DNA from: Methylomonas koyamae
GTDB lineage: Bacteria > Pseudomonadota > Gammaproteobacteria > Methylococcales > Methylomonadaceae
Assembly (NCBI RefSeq): GCF_001644025.1
Contig: NZ_LUUK01000083.1
Location: forward strand, 1-39,271
Reading direction: 5' to 3'
Length of the DNA: 39,271 bases
In this document: positions 17,021 to 27,455 of the stretch, piece after piece
How positions within the stretch are numbered: the stretch's first letter is position 1
Layout of the letters: each line of letters starts with the position of its first letter
Notes under the pieces: generated by a model
What the model was told of the DNA's origin: nothing
Databases searched by the model: none
Seen by the model: only the letters and a program-made list of their open reading frames with translations
Program-made: the position numbers and the translations under genes

Positions 17021-18667
17021 TTGACAGACCAACGCCCAGGAAATTCCCGCCATCCCTATTACGACATTCTGATCGCCGGCAGCGGTGGCGCCGGTTTAAG
17101 CTTGGCCCTCCGCCTTGCCGATACTTATAAAGTGGCGGTTCTTGCCAAGTTCGCACTGACCGAATGTAGCACTTATTACGCTCAAGGCGGCATTTCGGCG
17201 GTGTTCGACGATCAGCATGATTCCATAGAGTCTCATATCGAGGATACCTTGATCGCCGGAGCCGATCTTTGCGATCAAGATATCGTCCGATTGACGGTTT
17301 CCCAAGGTCGCGAAAGCATTGAATGGCTATGCCGCCAAGGGGTCAGCTTCACCGAGGAAAACACCGCTAACGGCGAAAAGCAATTGCATTTGAACCGCGA
17401 AGGCGGCCATTCGCACCGTCGCATCGTACACAGTGACGATGCTACCGGCAAAGCCGTCTCGTTGTCGTTGATCGACCGCGCCAAGGCGCATCCCAACGTG
17501 ACGTTGTTGGAAAATCATAATGTCGTCGAACTGATCACCACCGACAAATTGGGACTAACCGAGCGACGGGTCTGCGGTGCCTATGTTTTGAACAGCCAAA
17601 CCGGCCATATTTTGTCTATCGCCGCGAGAGTGGTGGTACTTGCCACCGGCGGCGCAAACAAAGTCTACCTCTATTCCACCAATCCGCATATCTCCACAGG
17701 CGACGGCATCGCGCTGGCATGGAGGGCCGGCTGCCGGGTCGCCAACATGGAATTCATGCAATTTCACCCGACTTGTCTCTATCACCCCAGCGCACGTTCG
17801 TTCCTAATCAGCGAAGCGGTGCGCGGCGAAGGCGGTCATTTAATTCTGCCGAATGGCGAGCGTTTCATGCAACGTTACGACGCCCGCTTGGAACTGGCGC
17901 CGCGCGACATCGTCGCCCGCGCCATTGATAACGAAATCAAGAAACACGGTATCGATTGCATTTATCTGGACATCAGTCATAAATCGCGGGAATTCATCCA
18001 AAAACATTTCCCAACAATTTATACCCAATGTCTGGAGCTGGACATCGACATCAGTCAGCAACCGATACCGGTAGTCCCCGCCGCTCATTACACCTGTGGT
18101 GGTATATTGACGGATGCCCATGCCCGCACCGACATTCCAGGCCTATACGCAGTCGGCGAAGTCGCTTGCACCGGCTTGCACGGTGCTAACCGGATGGCTA
18201 GTAACTCCCTGCTCGAGTGCTTGGTTTTCGCCGAGCAAGCCAACCAGGATATTCGCCATTGCTTCGATGCTATTCCGATGCCGCCCGCCCTGCCGGATTG
18301 GGACGAATCGCAAGTCGGCGATTCCGACGAGGAAGTCGTGATCGCCCATAACTGGGACGAGCTCAGGCGCTTTATGTGGGACTATGTGGGCATCGTTCGC
18401 ACCAATAAACGTCTCGAACGCGCCATGAACCGATTGGTGTTGCTGAAAGAAGAAATTGCCGAGTACTACGGTCAATTCCGCGTGACCAGCGACCTATTGG
18501 AACTGCGCAGTTTGGTCACCGTTGCCGAATTAATCATCCGTTGCGCGCAACAGCGCAAGGAAAGCCGCGGCCTGCATTACACCAAGGATTATCCGAATTT
18601 GGATAATAGCCGTCCGCCAGAAAACACGGTGCTGACGCCAAGCAATTGGACCGGAATAATCGATTAG
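17021..18667 (+). CDS. nadB: L-aspartate oxidase
   Basis: This 548-residue FAD enzyme oxidises L-aspartate to iminoaspartate, the first step of de novo NAD synthesis. It has the dinucleotide-binding motif AGSGGAG (19-25), [12 protein letters not shown], the substrate loop [12 protein letters not shown] (126-137) and [11 protein letters not shown], which carries the catalytic arginine of the family. The C-terminus has the conserved [12 protein letters not shown]. The start is forced to TTG at 17021: a stop lies in frame at 17012-17014 and no other start codon lies between. No strong ribosome site is seen. A 35-base element shared with the cstA leader lies at 16954-16988. Overall it is a full-length match to E. 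coli NadB (540 residues). Confidence 0.95.
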   Translation: MTDQRPGNSRHPYYDILIAGSGGAGLSLALRLADTYKVAVLAKFALTECSTYYAQGGISAVFDDQHDSIESHIEDTLIAGADLCDQDIVRLTVSQGRESIEWLCRQGVSFTEENTANGEKQLHLNREGGHSHRRIVHSDDATGKAVSLSLIDRAKAHPNVTLLENHNVVELITTDKLGLTERRVCGAYVLNSQTGHILSIAARVVVLATGGANKVYLYSTNPHISTGDGIALAWRAGCRVANMEFMQFHPTCLYHPSARSFLISEAVRGEGGHLILPNGERFMQRYDARLELAPRDIVARAIDNEIKKHGIDCIYLDISHKSREFIQKHFPTIYTQCLELDIDISQQPIPVVPAAHYTCGGILTDAHARTDIPGLYAVGEVACTGLHGANRMASNSLLECLVFAEQANQDIRHCFDAIPMPPALPDWDESQVGDSDEEVVIAHNWDELRRFMWDYVGIVRTNKRLERAMNRLVLLKEEIAEYYGQFRVTSDLLELRSLVTVAELIIRCAQQRKESRGLHYTKDYPNLDNSRPPENTVLTPSNWTGIID

Positions 18668-19117
18668 GCGATTGATTTTACTTGAAGAATCCCAACATCT
18701 TCCAGGCTGGAGTATACAAATATTAGTCTGCTAAGTCGCGGTATTGATAACCCAGAAGAGACTTTTTAGTTGCCCGCTGTTTTCTCGCCGCAGTGCGAAA
18801 AACAGCCTGGTGAAGCGAGTGACTTTCTTAGTCGGTGAGAGCGTCGGTTTTTGTTGGCCTCCACTGAACTCGCTCGTGATCATGGAGCTGGCATTTCGCT
18901 GGAGACTACTCTCTAGTCACCACAAAAAAATGAATATCTAAACCGAACTAAACTGAATCCCAGTCAAATCTAGCACTCGCTGGTGTCGGCACCGCAGTCA
19001 ACTCCTATGCGGTGAGACTCGCAAAACTAAGTTTAATTCTGTGCTATCTTCAACCGCGTTCAATCCATCTGCCATTCCCCGAACGAGTCGCCTCGATATC
19101 ATGGAGCCATTTCCGAA
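18668..19117. other. Intergenic region before the minor pilin operon
   Basis: These 450 bases hold no convincing gene. An imperfect hairpin lies at 18776-18806 (GCTGTTTTCTCGC against GCGAAAAACAGC) without a T tract. A 65-codon ORF at 18744-18941 has no ribosome site or recognisable product. No sigma-54 or clear sigma-70 promoter for fimT was found by eye. Confidence 0.4.
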
Positions 19118-19714
19118 ATGCGCTATTCACACCCTAACAACCGAGGATTCACGTTGATCGAGCTCATGATCACGCTGACGATCGCCGGTATATTGAGTGC
19201 AATCGCGATACCTAGCTTTATCAGTGCGGTAAGGAATAGTCGTCTTACCGGCGCAACCAACCAATTTGTCGCCGCGTTGAATTATGCGCGCAGCGAAGCA
19301 ATCAAACGGGGCCAATATGTCGTCGTCAGGAAGACTGGCACCAATTGGGAGAGTGGTTGGCAAACCTTTGTCGATGTGGATCGCTCGGGCTCCAACGCCA
19401 ATGTTTTTAACGACGATAATACCGCCCCGCTTTGCGAGGCTGATGAAGATTGCCTGTTAAGAGTTTACGATGCCTTACCGACCGGCTTTACACTGCGTGG
19501 AAATGGCACTGTTGCCGACTATATCTATTTTAAAGCGTCCGGAGAATCGAAAAACGGCTCGTTTGCTATTTGCGACAACGCCGACGGGAACGACACCGCT
19601 GAAGCAGGTACTGCACGGTTGGTCGTTGTCACGATGGTCGGTCGAGTTCGCCTAGGTGAAGACTTGGACAACAACAATATCCCTGACGACTTGGATAGCT
19701 GTAGCAGTCCATGA
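19118..19714 (+). CDS. fimT: Type IV minor prepilin, FimT/GspH family
   Basis: This 198-residue prepilin has a 10-residue leader ending RG and mature N-terminus FTLIEL (Glu15 is the +5 residue). The hydrophobic helix ITLTIAGILSAIAIPSF follows, then the FimT/GspH-type domain with NYARSEAIKRGQYVVV. The PilD peptidase would cleave after Gly10. It is the first gene of the minor pilin operon and its TGA overlaps the ATG of pilV (ATGA at 19711-19714). A weak GGAG lies about eleven bases upstream. The C-terminus ends in a short Asp-rich tail (DLDNNNIPDDLDS) that looks like a Ca-binding loop. FimU is the alternative name for the orthologue in Pseudomonas. Confidence 0.92.
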   Translation: MRYSHPNNRGFTLIELMITLTIAGILSAIAIPSFISAVRNSRLTGATNQFVAALNYARSEAIKRGQYVVVRKTGTNWESGWQTFVDVDRSGSNANVFNDDNTAPLCEADEDCLLRVYDALPTGFTLRGNGTVADYIYFKASGESKNGSFAICDNADGNDTAEAGTARLVVVTMVGRVRLGEDLDNNNIPDDLDSCSSP

Positions 19715-20184
19715 CCACTCATCGCGCTTCTCTACGGATTATACGTCGCGCCAGGACAACCACCGGCAGCAGCCTGATCGAGGTGTTGATTACAATGCTG
19801 GTAGTCGCGATCGGGTTACTGGGTTACGCGGCGATGCTGACGACCACCTTGAAAAACAATCACACCGCTTTTTTGCGCAGTCAAGCCACGTTTCTGGCAA
19901 ATGACGTGCTGGAGCGTTTACGCCTCAGCCGTACGATTGCGATAAGCGGCAACTGTAACGTGGCATTCGGTGCCGCTCCACCCAATTCGCCGAATCAACT
20001 CACCAACTGCAGCTCAACCTTACGCACCGATCTGGGTGATTGGAAAACCTTGGTCGGCCAAGCGCTCCCAGCAGGCGATGCCAGCCTGTCGGTTGGCAGC
20101 AGCGGCACTGCCACGATTACCATTCAATGGGACGACGACGGCGATGGTGTCGTCACCAGCTTTAGCACCAATAGTTTGATATGA
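19711..20184 (+). CDS. pilV: Type IV minor prepilin PilV
   Basis: This 157-residue prepilin has a basic 19-residue leader and cleavage site TTG|SSLIEV (Glu24 at +5), then the hydrophobic helix LITMLVVAIGLLGYAAML, typical of PilV/GspI. The body includes FLANDVLERLRLSR, a PilV-type segment, and ends in a strand pattern TATITIQWDDDGDG. It overlaps fimT by ATGA and pilW by a second ATGA (20181-20184), so the three genes are translationally coupled. PilV, PilW and PilX form the minor-pilin tip complex with PilY1. Confidence 0.92.
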   Translation: MTTHRASLRIIRRARTTTGSSLIEVLITMLVVAIGLLGYAAMLTTTLKNNHTAFLRSQATFLANDVLERLRLSRTIAISGNCNVAFGAAPPNSPNQLTNCSSTLRTDLGDWKTLVGQALPAGDASLSVGSSGTATITIQWDDDGDGVVTSFSTNSLI

Positions 20185-21242
20185 ACCCGCATTCAAGCCG
20201 AATACCGATCTCTTTTTCAGAACATCAACGCGGTACGACATTGATTGAGTTGATGGTTTCACTGACTATAGGTTTGATCATCCTGGCGGCGATTGGCGCG
20301 ATATTTTTGGCTAGCCGGCAAAGCTTTCGGACTCAGGACGTTCTCTCCAGGATGCAGGAAAACGCCCGCTTTGCATTCGAACTGATCGATCGCGATATCC
20401 GCATGACCGGGTTTTCTGGTTACGCGTCATGCACGGCTTCGCAGTGTAACGATGTCACGAACACTGCGACAACTTGGTGGAACCATAAGCTTCTGACCCA
20501 ACCGTTAGCAGGCTACGAAGCTAGTCTGCCCTCCGATATGACCGCCAGCGCGCGCATCGCCGGCGATTCGTTTTCGGTGATACGCGCGGACAAGTTCAAC
20601 GAATACATCGTCGCCAGTCACAATACGGCGGCCAGTCCGCCCGTGATTACACTCACCAACGCGCATTCGATCAGCGCCGGGCAACTCGTGATTATCAGCA
20701 ATGCCAGCAATACCTCGATTTTTCAAGCCAGCGCAGTCAATCAATCCTCGAAAACCATCACCCACGCGGATGGTGGCAGTAGTCCAGGCAACTGCACCGC
20801 CGAACTCGGAACAGTACCGGCCAATTGTTCGTCCACGGGTTCGGTGATCACTTATCCGGCAAACTCCAGCGTGTTCGAGTTCAGCGCCAACACCTACTAT
20901 ATCGGCAGCAATCCGGCCGGAGAGCCGTCCTTGTACCGCGAGTCTTACTCTGGAACCGCGCAAGAGTTGGTGGAAGGCGTCGAAGACATGCAGATCAGCT
21001 ATGGTGTGGATACCTCGGCAACCGCTGATCAGAATATCGACGGTTACGTCGCGGCCAATGCGGTCACCGATTGGTCCAAGGTCCTGGGTATCCGAATTAG
21101 CCTGTTGATGGTCTCCCGGTCGGAGGAGTTGGGTGTATCCGGCCAACAAACCTATACCTTCAACGGCAGTTCGTACACCTCTAGCGATACCAAGCTGCGT
21201 AAGGTGTTCACCACTACGATAGCGATCAGAAACCGTTTGTAG
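20181..21242 (+). CDS. pilW: Type IV minor prepilin PilW
   Basis: This 353-residue prepilin has leader end QRG and mature start TTLIEL (cleavage after Gly18; Glu23 at +5), then LMVSLTIGLIILAAIGAIFLASRQSF, the PilW hallmark. QENARFAFELIDRDIRMTGF is the conserved PilW segment after the helix. The C-terminal part carries WSKVLGIRISLLMVSR and a final KVFTTTIAIRNRL, as in the family. It overlaps pilV by four bases and precedes pilX by eight. Confidence 0.94.
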   Translation: MNPHSSRIPISFSEHQRGTTLIELMVSLTIGLIILAAIGAIFLASRQSFRTQDVLSRMQENARFAFELIDRDIRMTGFSGYASCTASQCNDVTNTATTWWNHKLLTQPLAGYEASLPSDMTASARIAGDSFSVIRADKFNEYIVASHNTAASPPVITLTNAHSISAGQLVIISNASNTSIFQASAVNQSSKTITHADGGSSPGNCTAELGTVPANCSSTGSVITYPANSSVFEFSANTYYIGSNPAGEPSLYRESYSGTAQELVEGVEDMQISYGVDTSATADQNIDGYVAANAVTDWSKVLGIRISLLMVSRSEELGVSGQQTYTFNGSSYTSSDTKLRKVFTTTIAIRNRL

Positions 21243-21250
21243 GAATCGCC

Positions 21251-21733
21251 ATGAACGTCGACTTTCCGAATATCAACAAACGACAAGCCGGTGCGGTTTT
21301 GTTTACCGCGCTGATTTTTTTAATCATGTTGATGTTGTTAGGTAGTAGTGCCATGCAAACCAGCAGCCTGGAAGAACGCATGGCCGGCAATACTCGCAAT
21401 CGCGACCTAGCATTCCAAGCAGCGGAGGCGGCACTTAAGCAAGCGGAAAATACCCTGACGACCTGGCGGGTCGGACCCTGGACTGGCACGGTACCGGCCG
21501 GCTTGGCCAACAACCCCACTCATACCAACGATGTGAGTTACTGGGGCGACGTCGATAACTGGGCCAGTTATAAGACCGCTACCGTCAGCGGCGCGAGCGC
21601 CACGTATATTATTGAAAAGCTGCCGGACATCGGCACCGTTGAACAATACCGAGTGACCGCGCGCGGCGTTGGCGGCGACACCAATGCAGTGGTAATCCTC
21701 CAGGCGGGCTTGAGCTACACTCCGCCGCCGTAA
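21251..21733 (+). CDS. pilX: Type IV minor pilin PilX
   Basis: This 160-residue protein has the PilX N-terminal segment RQAGAVLFTALIFLIMLMLL, then SSLEERMAGNTRNRDLAFQAAEAAL, which is diagnostic of the family. Cleavage would fall after Gly14. The +5 residue is Thr rather than Glu; loss of Glu5 is also known in the related GspK. AGGA lies six bases before the ATG. In Pseudomonas, PilX links PilV/PilW to PilY1 at the pilus tip, and pilY1 follows here after 73 bases. Confidence 0.92.
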   Translation: MNVDFPNINKRQAGAVLFTALIFLIMLMLLGSSAMQTSSLEERMAGNTRNRDLAFQAAEAALKQAENTLTTWRVGPWTGTVPAGLANNPTHTNDVSYWGDVDNWASYKTATVSGASATYIIEKLPDIGTVEQYRVTARGVGGDTNAVVILQAGLSYTPPP

Positions 21734-21806
21734 CCCGAGATAACTTCGACGCGGTTTGCTCCGCGCCTAAATCAACAGTGCCGCGCCCACTGAACAGGAG
21801 CCAGCC

Positions 21807-24800
21807 ATGAATACTTTGAACCGAATCAAATTCGAATCCGCTCCAACGGTCTTGAGCGTTGCCTTATTGGTTGCGAGCGCCAATGCCTTAGCGGTAGACC
21901 TGGACATTTCCGACTTGCCGTTATTTGTCACCGCCACGATGCCGCCGAATATCGTTTTAACGTTGGACGATTCCGGCAGTATGGCTTGGGCTTACGTTCC
22001 CGACGGTATTTCTGGAACCGGCGGCAATAAACGCTACAAGTCTTCTTCATTCAACGCGCTGTATTACAACCCGGCCAATACATACCTACCCCCGCCGAAA
22101 TACAACGGCGGCAACTGCAAATTAGATTCGTCAAACCCCAGCACCTGCTATCCAAACGTCAGCTTTACCGCCGCGCCGATTAACGGATTCGATACCAGCA
22201 AAGGCACGGTCAACCTATCCACCAATTACCGGCCTACGCTGGAGTATGATCCCAGTTCGAGCAGTCAGAGTTTTGTTTCGACGCCATCTTCCGGAGGCGC
22301 GGCGTTTTACTACAAATTCGTTCCCACCAATACTAACTGCGTCACTTCCGGTACGGATGGCGGTCTAACCGACGAAGACTGCTATACCTATGTCGACGTT
22401 ACGGCTATTACCGACGACGCCAGCACCAGTGATGTTAACGAAGCCACCGTTGCCAAACAAAATTTCGCCAATTGGTACTCGTATTACCGAACCCGAAACT
22501 TAGCGACGGTATCGGGTGCCATGTCCGGTTTCGCGGGTATGAGCGGGAATATCCGCGTCGCTTGGCAGGCAATCAATTCTTGTAATAGTTTCGGAACCAA
22601 CTGCGACGGCTGGGGCTCGCCCGGTCAGGATATCGACAATCGCATCAGGCGTTTGAACGCAATCACCCGAACGGTAAACACCGATACTGTGTTGAGCGAA
22701 ACCGTAACGTCGGTGGACTATTCATTTACTTGTAAAGTTAAATTTGACCGGCGGGACGGTGACGATCGGCTTGAACTATCTAACTGTAACCAGACTCTGC
22801 CGTCGGCCCAAAGCGACACGTTTCCTCAACGAACCGGTACCGGCTCCCCATTGAACGCTAACTCAAAAATAATTACCGCGACTTGCAGCAATTCGACCTA
22901 TTGCAAAAACTACACAGCCAAAGACACTTCATACGGCGACGGCACTTATAAAATATCAATCTCGGAATCATTTTCCGAAGATAAAACGATTGATAGCGTT
23001 ACGCTTTCCTGGACCGAAACCGCCTCGACCACGGTTTACGACACAGAAGAGGTCACCCACCGGCAAGATTTATATTATTGGCTGTCGCGATTTCCGGCTT
23101 CCGGCGGCACTTATTTGCTGAAATCGGCAAACAATGCCGGCAAATATTTCCAAGGTACGGTTGATATCCATCACCCCTACGCCGAGGATCCGCAAATTAC
23201 CGACGGCAATCACTACGCCTGCCGGAGAAGCGCGCATGTAATGATGACCGACGGCTACTGGTGCGGCGATACTTCGTCAGACTATTCAGGAATAGCCGAC
23301 GTCAACAGTACCGCCACCAGTGTCCCCAAAGGTCCGGACGGGTCAAGCAACTATAGTTGGACACCGTTGGCACCCTACCGCGATGGTCAGAATACCAACT
23401 TGGCGGATATTGCCTTTTATTATTGGGCTAACGACTTGCAAAGCGGGATAGACAACAAAATCTCACCGATTGTCTCGGATCCGTCCAGTTTAACCGACGC
23501 TTCCGCTAAGGCTACCGCCGAATGGTTGAACCCGAAAAATGACCCCGCTACTTGGCAGCACTTAAATACCTATACCGTCGGCCTAGGTTTAAGCGGCAGT
23601 TTGGTGTCGCCCTACCCTATTTGGGGCGGAAGTACCTATGCGGGGGACTATGATAATTTGGTTGCGGGGACTTCCTGCCCAACGAGCACCACATCTACCA
23701 GCACCTCATCTCGTTATTGTTGGCCTTATACCAAGAATGGCGAGAGCTGTAGCGGCTTTGTCGGCACCACGCCGGCCAAGGTTTACGATCTATGGCATGC
23801 GGCTATCGCCAGTCGCGGCAAGTTTTTCGGAACCGAGAGTTCCTCGGATATCGTGACCGCGTTCAATAGCATCCTCGAAGAAGTGGCCGACGAAAGTATG
23901 ACCGCCGCCGCGCTTGCCGCAAACTCGACGGCGCTGGAAACATCGACGCAACTTTATCAGGCCCAGTTCAATCCGTCCGATTGGTCCGGACATTTTCTGA
24001 CCAAGAATATCGATGTCACAACGGGTGTGCCCGGTAGTGAAATTTGGGACGCCGGCGACCTGATTCCCGAGGCCGGCGCACGCGACATTTACACCTATAC
24101 CGGTACCGCCGGCGTGGAATTCACCAGTTGCGACACTCTAAGCGCCAGCCAAAAATCGGCGCTCGACAGCGACGACAGCCGCTGCACCGACCGGCTGAAC
24201 TGGCTTAGAGGCTCAACCACGATCAGCGACTTCCGCGAGCGAAAAAACTCGTTGTTGGGCGACATCGTCAATTCCGATCCGATGTACGTCAAAAATACCG
24301 ATTTCGGCTATACCGCGCTACCGAGCACGACCCCTGGACAATCCAAGTACGCCAGCTACGTCAGTGGCAACGCCAGCCGTACGCCGGTCGTCTACGTCGG
24401 AGCGAACGACGGCATGTTGCATGCGTTTCAAGCCGATACAGGCCAAACCGATTCCGGAAAGGAATTATTCGCCTACATACCGGCCGGCGTATACGCAAAT
24501 TTATACCAACTCACCGATCCGGATTACGTCCACAAATATTACGTTGACGGCGCGCCCAAGGCCGGAGACGCCTATCTGAGCAGCGCATGGAAAACCGTGC
24601 TGGTCGGTGGATTGGGCAAGGGCGGTAAAACCATATATGCGCTTGACGTTACCAGTCCGACCAGTTTCGATCAGACCAAGGTTATGTGGGAGTTTCCCAA
24701 TGCCAGTACCAGTAATATTGATTTAGACGCGACTGTCGCTACCGATCTCGGTTACACCTTCAGTCAGCCGCAAATCGGCTTGTTGCATAACGGCGTATGG

Positions 24801-25811
24801 GCGGCGATTTTTGGAAACGGATACAACAGTGAAAATGGTAAAGCGTATTTGTATATCGTGGACTTAAACGACGGCAGCTTGATCAAAAAAATCGCCACCA
24901 ACACTGCCACTAGTAACGGCTTATCGACACCTTACCTGTACGACGCTAGTACGGAAAACGACAAAATCATTGACGCCGTGTACGCAGGTGATCTGCAAGG
25001 TAACCTTTGGAAGTTCGACCTCAGCAGCAACGAGCCTTCAGCTTGGGGCCTGGCAAATGGTGGATCACCGCTGTTTACCGCAACCAACTCGTCCGACCAA
25101 GTGCAACCGATCACGTCGGCGCCAGTAGTTGCCGGCCACCAGGATGGTGGCGTATTAGTGATATTCAACACCGGCAGTTATTTGACCACCACCGACACGG
25201 CGAATACTCAAGTTCAGTCGGCCTATGGCATCTGGGACAAACCGAGTGCCACGACGGGCACGGTGACTCGTGCCCAGTTGCAGGAACAGAGCATTACGGA
25301 CACTACCACGGCCTATGGCGTTAACGTCAGAGTTTCGACCTCGAATAGCGTGGACTGGAGTAGCAAGCGTGGTTGGCACCTGGATTTTCCCGCTGGCGAA
25401 CGTGGCAACTCGACGCCGATTATCAAGTACGACAGAGCGGTTTTTGCTACCACTCAACCGAAATCAGACCCCTGCGACGCGGGAGGCGACACGTGGCTAA
25501 TGGAACTCGATTTTCTAACCGGAGGAGCGCCAACGAACTCATCGTTTGACATCAATAGCGACAGTACTTTCAATAACAGCGACAAAATCCTGATCAACGG
25601 CAATTACTATACCGTGACGGGAGTCAAGTCCACGGTGGGCATCGCCAAGGTTCCGATTTGGCTCGAGTCTGGCTCAGGCACCACCGATTGCAAGGCGTTC
25701 AAGGAACTGTCCGGCACCACCGGCGACATCATGACCGTCAGGAACCGTTGCGCGGTCCCAACCACCGGCACCGGTACCGTAAACCGAGAATATTGGTTGC
25801 AAATTCAATAA
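21807..25811 (+). CDS. pilY1: Type IV pilus tip adhesin/biogenesis factor PilY1
   Basis: This 1334-residue exported protein has a signal peptide (about 1-29). The N-terminal half is VWA-like, with a MIDAS-type DDSGSM (D54, S56, S58) in NIVLTLDDSGSM. The C-terminal half is the PilY1 beta-propeller, with YASYVSGNASRTPVVYVGANDGMLHAF as its start and GDLQGNLWKFDLS as a later blade. An EF-hand-like Ca site lies near the end (D1248, N1250, D1252, D1259). The length is typical (1100-1350). GGAG lies six bases before the ATG. PilY1 counters pilus retraction, acts in attachment and surface sensing in Pseudomonas, and forms a tip complex with the minor pilins encoded immediately upstream. Confidence 0.95.
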   Translation: MNTLNRIKFESAPTVLSVALLVASANALAVDLDISDLPLFVTATMPPNIVLTLDDSGSMAWAYVPDGISGTGGNKRYKSSSFNALYYNPANTYLPPPKYNGGNCKLDSSNPSTCYPNVSFTAAPINGFDTSKGTVNLSTNYRPTLEYDPSSSSQSFVSTPSSGGAAFYYKFVPTNTNCVTSGTDGGLTDEDCYTYVDVTAITDDASTSDVNEATVAKQNFANWYSYYRTRNLATVSGAMSGFAGMSGNIRVAWQAINSCNSFGTNCDGWGSPGQDIDNRIRRLNAITRTVNTDTVLSETVTSVDYSFTCKVKFDRRDGDDRLELSNCNQTLPSAQSDTFPQRTGTGSPLNANSKIITATCSNSTYCKNYTAKDTSYGDGTYKISISESFSEDKTIDSVTLSWTETASTTVYDTEEVTHRQDLYYWLSRFPASGGTYLLKSANNAGKYFQGTVDIHHPYAEDPQITDGNHYACRRSAHVMMTDGYWCGDTSSDYSGIADVNSTATSVPKGPDGSSNYSWTPLAPYRDGQNTNLADIAFYYWANDLQSGIDNKISPIVSDPSSLTDASAKATAEWLNPKNDPATWQHLNTYTVGLGLSGSLVSPYPIWGGSTYAGDYDNLVAGTSCPTSTTSTSTSSRYCWPYTKNGESCSGFVGTTPAKVYDLWHAAIASRGKFFGTESSSDIVTAFNSILEEVADESMTAAALAANSTALETSTQLYQAQFNPSDWSGHFLTKNIDVTTGVPGSEIWDAGDLIPEAGARDIYTYTGTAGVEFTSCDTLSASQKSALDSDDSRCTDRLNWLRGSTTISDFRERKNSLLGDIVNSDPMYVKNTDFGYTALPSTTPGQSKYASYVSGNASRTPVVYVGANDGMLHAFQADTGQTDSGKELFAYIPAGVYANLYQLTDPDYVHKYYVDGAPKAGDAYLSSAWKTVLVGGLGKGGKTIYALDVTSPTSFDQTKVMWEFPNASTSNIDLDATVATDLGYTFSQPQIGLLHNGVWAAIFGNGYNSENGKAYLYIVDLNDGSLIKKIATNTATSNGLSTPYLYDASTENDKIIDAVYAGDLQGNLWKFDLSSNEPSAWGLANGGSPLFTATNSSDQVQPITSAPVVAGHQDGGVLVIFNTGSYLTTTDTANTQVQSAYGIWDKPSATTGTVTRAQLQEQSITDTTTAYGVNVRVSTSNSVDWSSKRGWHLDFPAGERGNSTPIIKYDRAVFATTQPKSDPCDAGGDTWLMELDFLTGGAPTNSSFDINSDSTFNNSDKILINGNYYTVTGVKSTVGIAKVPIWLESGSGTTDCKAFKELSGTTGDIMTVRNRCAVPTTGTGTVNREYWLQIQ

Positions 25812-25875
25812 CTCGACTGCCGATGAAAACGGCAAGCCGCCGTTTTCATCGGACCATTCACCCAGCGAACTACTT

Positions 25876-26346
25876 ATGAACAGACAACAAGCCTTCACCC
25901 TGATCGAACTGATGATTGCCGTCGCTATCGTCGGCATTTTGGCGGCTATCGCCATCCCCGCCTACCAGGATAGCGTCATGAAGTCGCATCGAGCCGATGC
26001 CAAGGGTGCCCTATTGGGCTTGGCCAGTGCGCTGGAAAAACACTTCACGACCAATAATAGTTACTGCGACGCCGGCGGCAGCGGCGGCGCCGATGCCTGC
26101 GGCAGTAGCGCGGTTAACGATACGGGCTCGCCGTCGCCTACCGTGTTCGCTTCGCAAAGTCCGGCGACAGGCACTGCGTATTATCTTCTGACACTCTCGG
26201 CCGCTACCGCCACTACTTACACGATACAAGCGGCACCGACAGGCACGCAAGCCAGCGATAAATGCGGGACGTTGATTCTTGATAATCTGAACCAGAAAAC
26301 CGTATCTGGCGCCACACTGGATGCGGCAACTTGTTGGAATCGCTGA
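25876..26346 (+). CDS. pilE: Type IV pilin-like protein PilE
   Basis: This 156-residue prepilin has leader MNRQQA and mature start FTLIELMIAVAIVGILAAIAIPAY (Glu11 at +5). The residue before the cleavage site is Ala, not the usual Gly; PilD tolerates Ala in some pilins. The helix continues through SVMKSHRADAKGALLGLASALEKHF. The C-terminal domain has four cysteines (SYCDAG, DACGS, DKCGT, ATCWNR) that could form two disulfides. The position at the end of the fimT-to-pilY1 operon fits PilE. It ends six bases before the 3' end of the convergent queA. Confidence 0.92.
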   Translation: MNRQQAFTLIELMIAVAIVGILAAIAIPAYQDSVMKSHRADAKGALLGLASALEKHFTTNNSYCDAGGSGGADACGSSAVNDTGSPSPTVFASQSPATGTAYYLLTLSAATATTYTIQAAPTGTQASDKCGTLILDNLNQKTVSGATLDAATCWNR

Positions 26347-26352
26347 TAGGAC

Positions 26353-27372
26353 TCAGGCAAGCCACATCGCATCGCCGTAACTAAAGAAACGATAACGTTG
26401 CGTGATCGCATGGCGATAAGCCGCCATTACGTTTTCGTATCCGGCGAAGGCGGAGACCAGCATCAGTAAAGTCGATTCCGGTAAATGAAAGTTGGTTAAC
26501 ATGGCATCGACCGATTTGAAACCGTAACCCGGTGTAATGAATAAATCGGTTTCGCCGACTCCCGCTTGTAGTTCGCCACTGATGCTCGCGGACTCCAAAG
26601 CCCGGACTGCGGTAGTCCCTACCGCCACGACCCGCCCACCGCGCGCGCGAGTGTACCGTACCGCCGCCACGCATTCCTTGGTGACCTCGAAAAACTCTTT
26701 ATGCATCGTATGTTCGCTGAGATTTTCCACCCGCACCGGCCGGAAGGTACCGCTGCCGACATGTAACGTAACAAAGGTGCGTTGAACTCCCTTTTCGGCT
26801 AACCTGAGCAAAACTGCTTCGTCGAAATGCAGACCGGCGGTGGGCGCCGCGACGGCACCGGCGCGGCAGGCAAACACCGTTTGGTACCGATCCAAATCGC
26901 TTGCGTCGTCGGCCCTATGAATATACGGCGGTAACGGCATATGGCCGATGTCGGCCAACACCTGCAGAACGGTATTTTCGGCTTCCAATCGCAAGCGAAA
27001 CAAGTCACCCTCGCGATCCACGACTCTGAAGAAAACCCCGTTTTTCAGCAACAACAGTGCGCCGGATTTTGGCGATTTACTCGCTTTGACGTGCGCCAAT
27101 ACCTGCCGTTCGTTTTCGCTGCGCTCGATCAAGATCTCGACGCGGCCGCCGGTTTCCTTTTCAGCAAACAAGCGAGCTGGTATGACCTTGGTATCGTTGA
27201 ACACCAACAAATCGTCCGGTGTCAGCCGGTCGACGATATTCAGGAATCGAGCATCGCCCAACTCCCCAGTTAACCTATTCAGGCACAACATCCGGCTGGC
27301 GCAGCGCTCCGGTAAAGGTTGCTGGGCGATTAAATCGTCGGGCAAGTGGTAGAAAAAGTCGCTTTTTTTCAT
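26353..27372 (-). CDS. queA: S-adenosylmethionine:tRNA ribosyltransferase-isomerase
   Basis: This 339-residue enzyme transfers and isomerises the ribose of SAM onto preQ1 in tRNA to make epoxyqueuosine. It is strongly like E. coli Que[72 protein letters not shown] and [20 protein letters not shown] are all present. The start at 27372 is chosen because [20 protein letters not shown] aligns with the E. coli N-terminus; an ATG at 27405 would add 11 residues and has no ribosome site. It is on the same strand as the sdh operon, with two hairpins (27456-27494) between. Its stop is six bases from the pilE stop. Confidence 0.96.
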   Translation of the reverse strand: MKKSDFFYHLPDDLIAQQPLPERCASRMLCLNRLTGELGDARFLNIVDRLTPDDLLVFNDTKVIPARLFAEKETGGRVEILIERSENERQVLAHVKASKSPKSGALLLLKNGVFFRVVDREGDLFRLRLEAENTVLQVLADIGHMPLPPYIHRADDASDLDRYQTVFACRAGAVAAPTAGLHFDEAVLLRLAEKGVQRTFVTLHVGSGTFRPVRVENLSEHTMHKEFFEVTKECVAAVRYTRARGGRVVAVGTTAVRALESASISGELQAGVGETDLFITPGYGFKSVDAMLTNFHLPESTLLMLVSAFAGYENVMAAYRHAITQRYRFFSYGDAMWLA

Positions 27373-27455
27373 TCGCAATAATCGATGAACGCCGAAGGCT
27401 CGCATAGGAGCGATCGAACTCGGAAAAGATCAAATGTGGGATTTTACACGGGCAT

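Noticed and set aside
18744..18941. 65-codon ORF between nadB and fimT
   Set aside because: No ribosome site, no domain, and no conserved-looking sequence; the area reads as intergenic.
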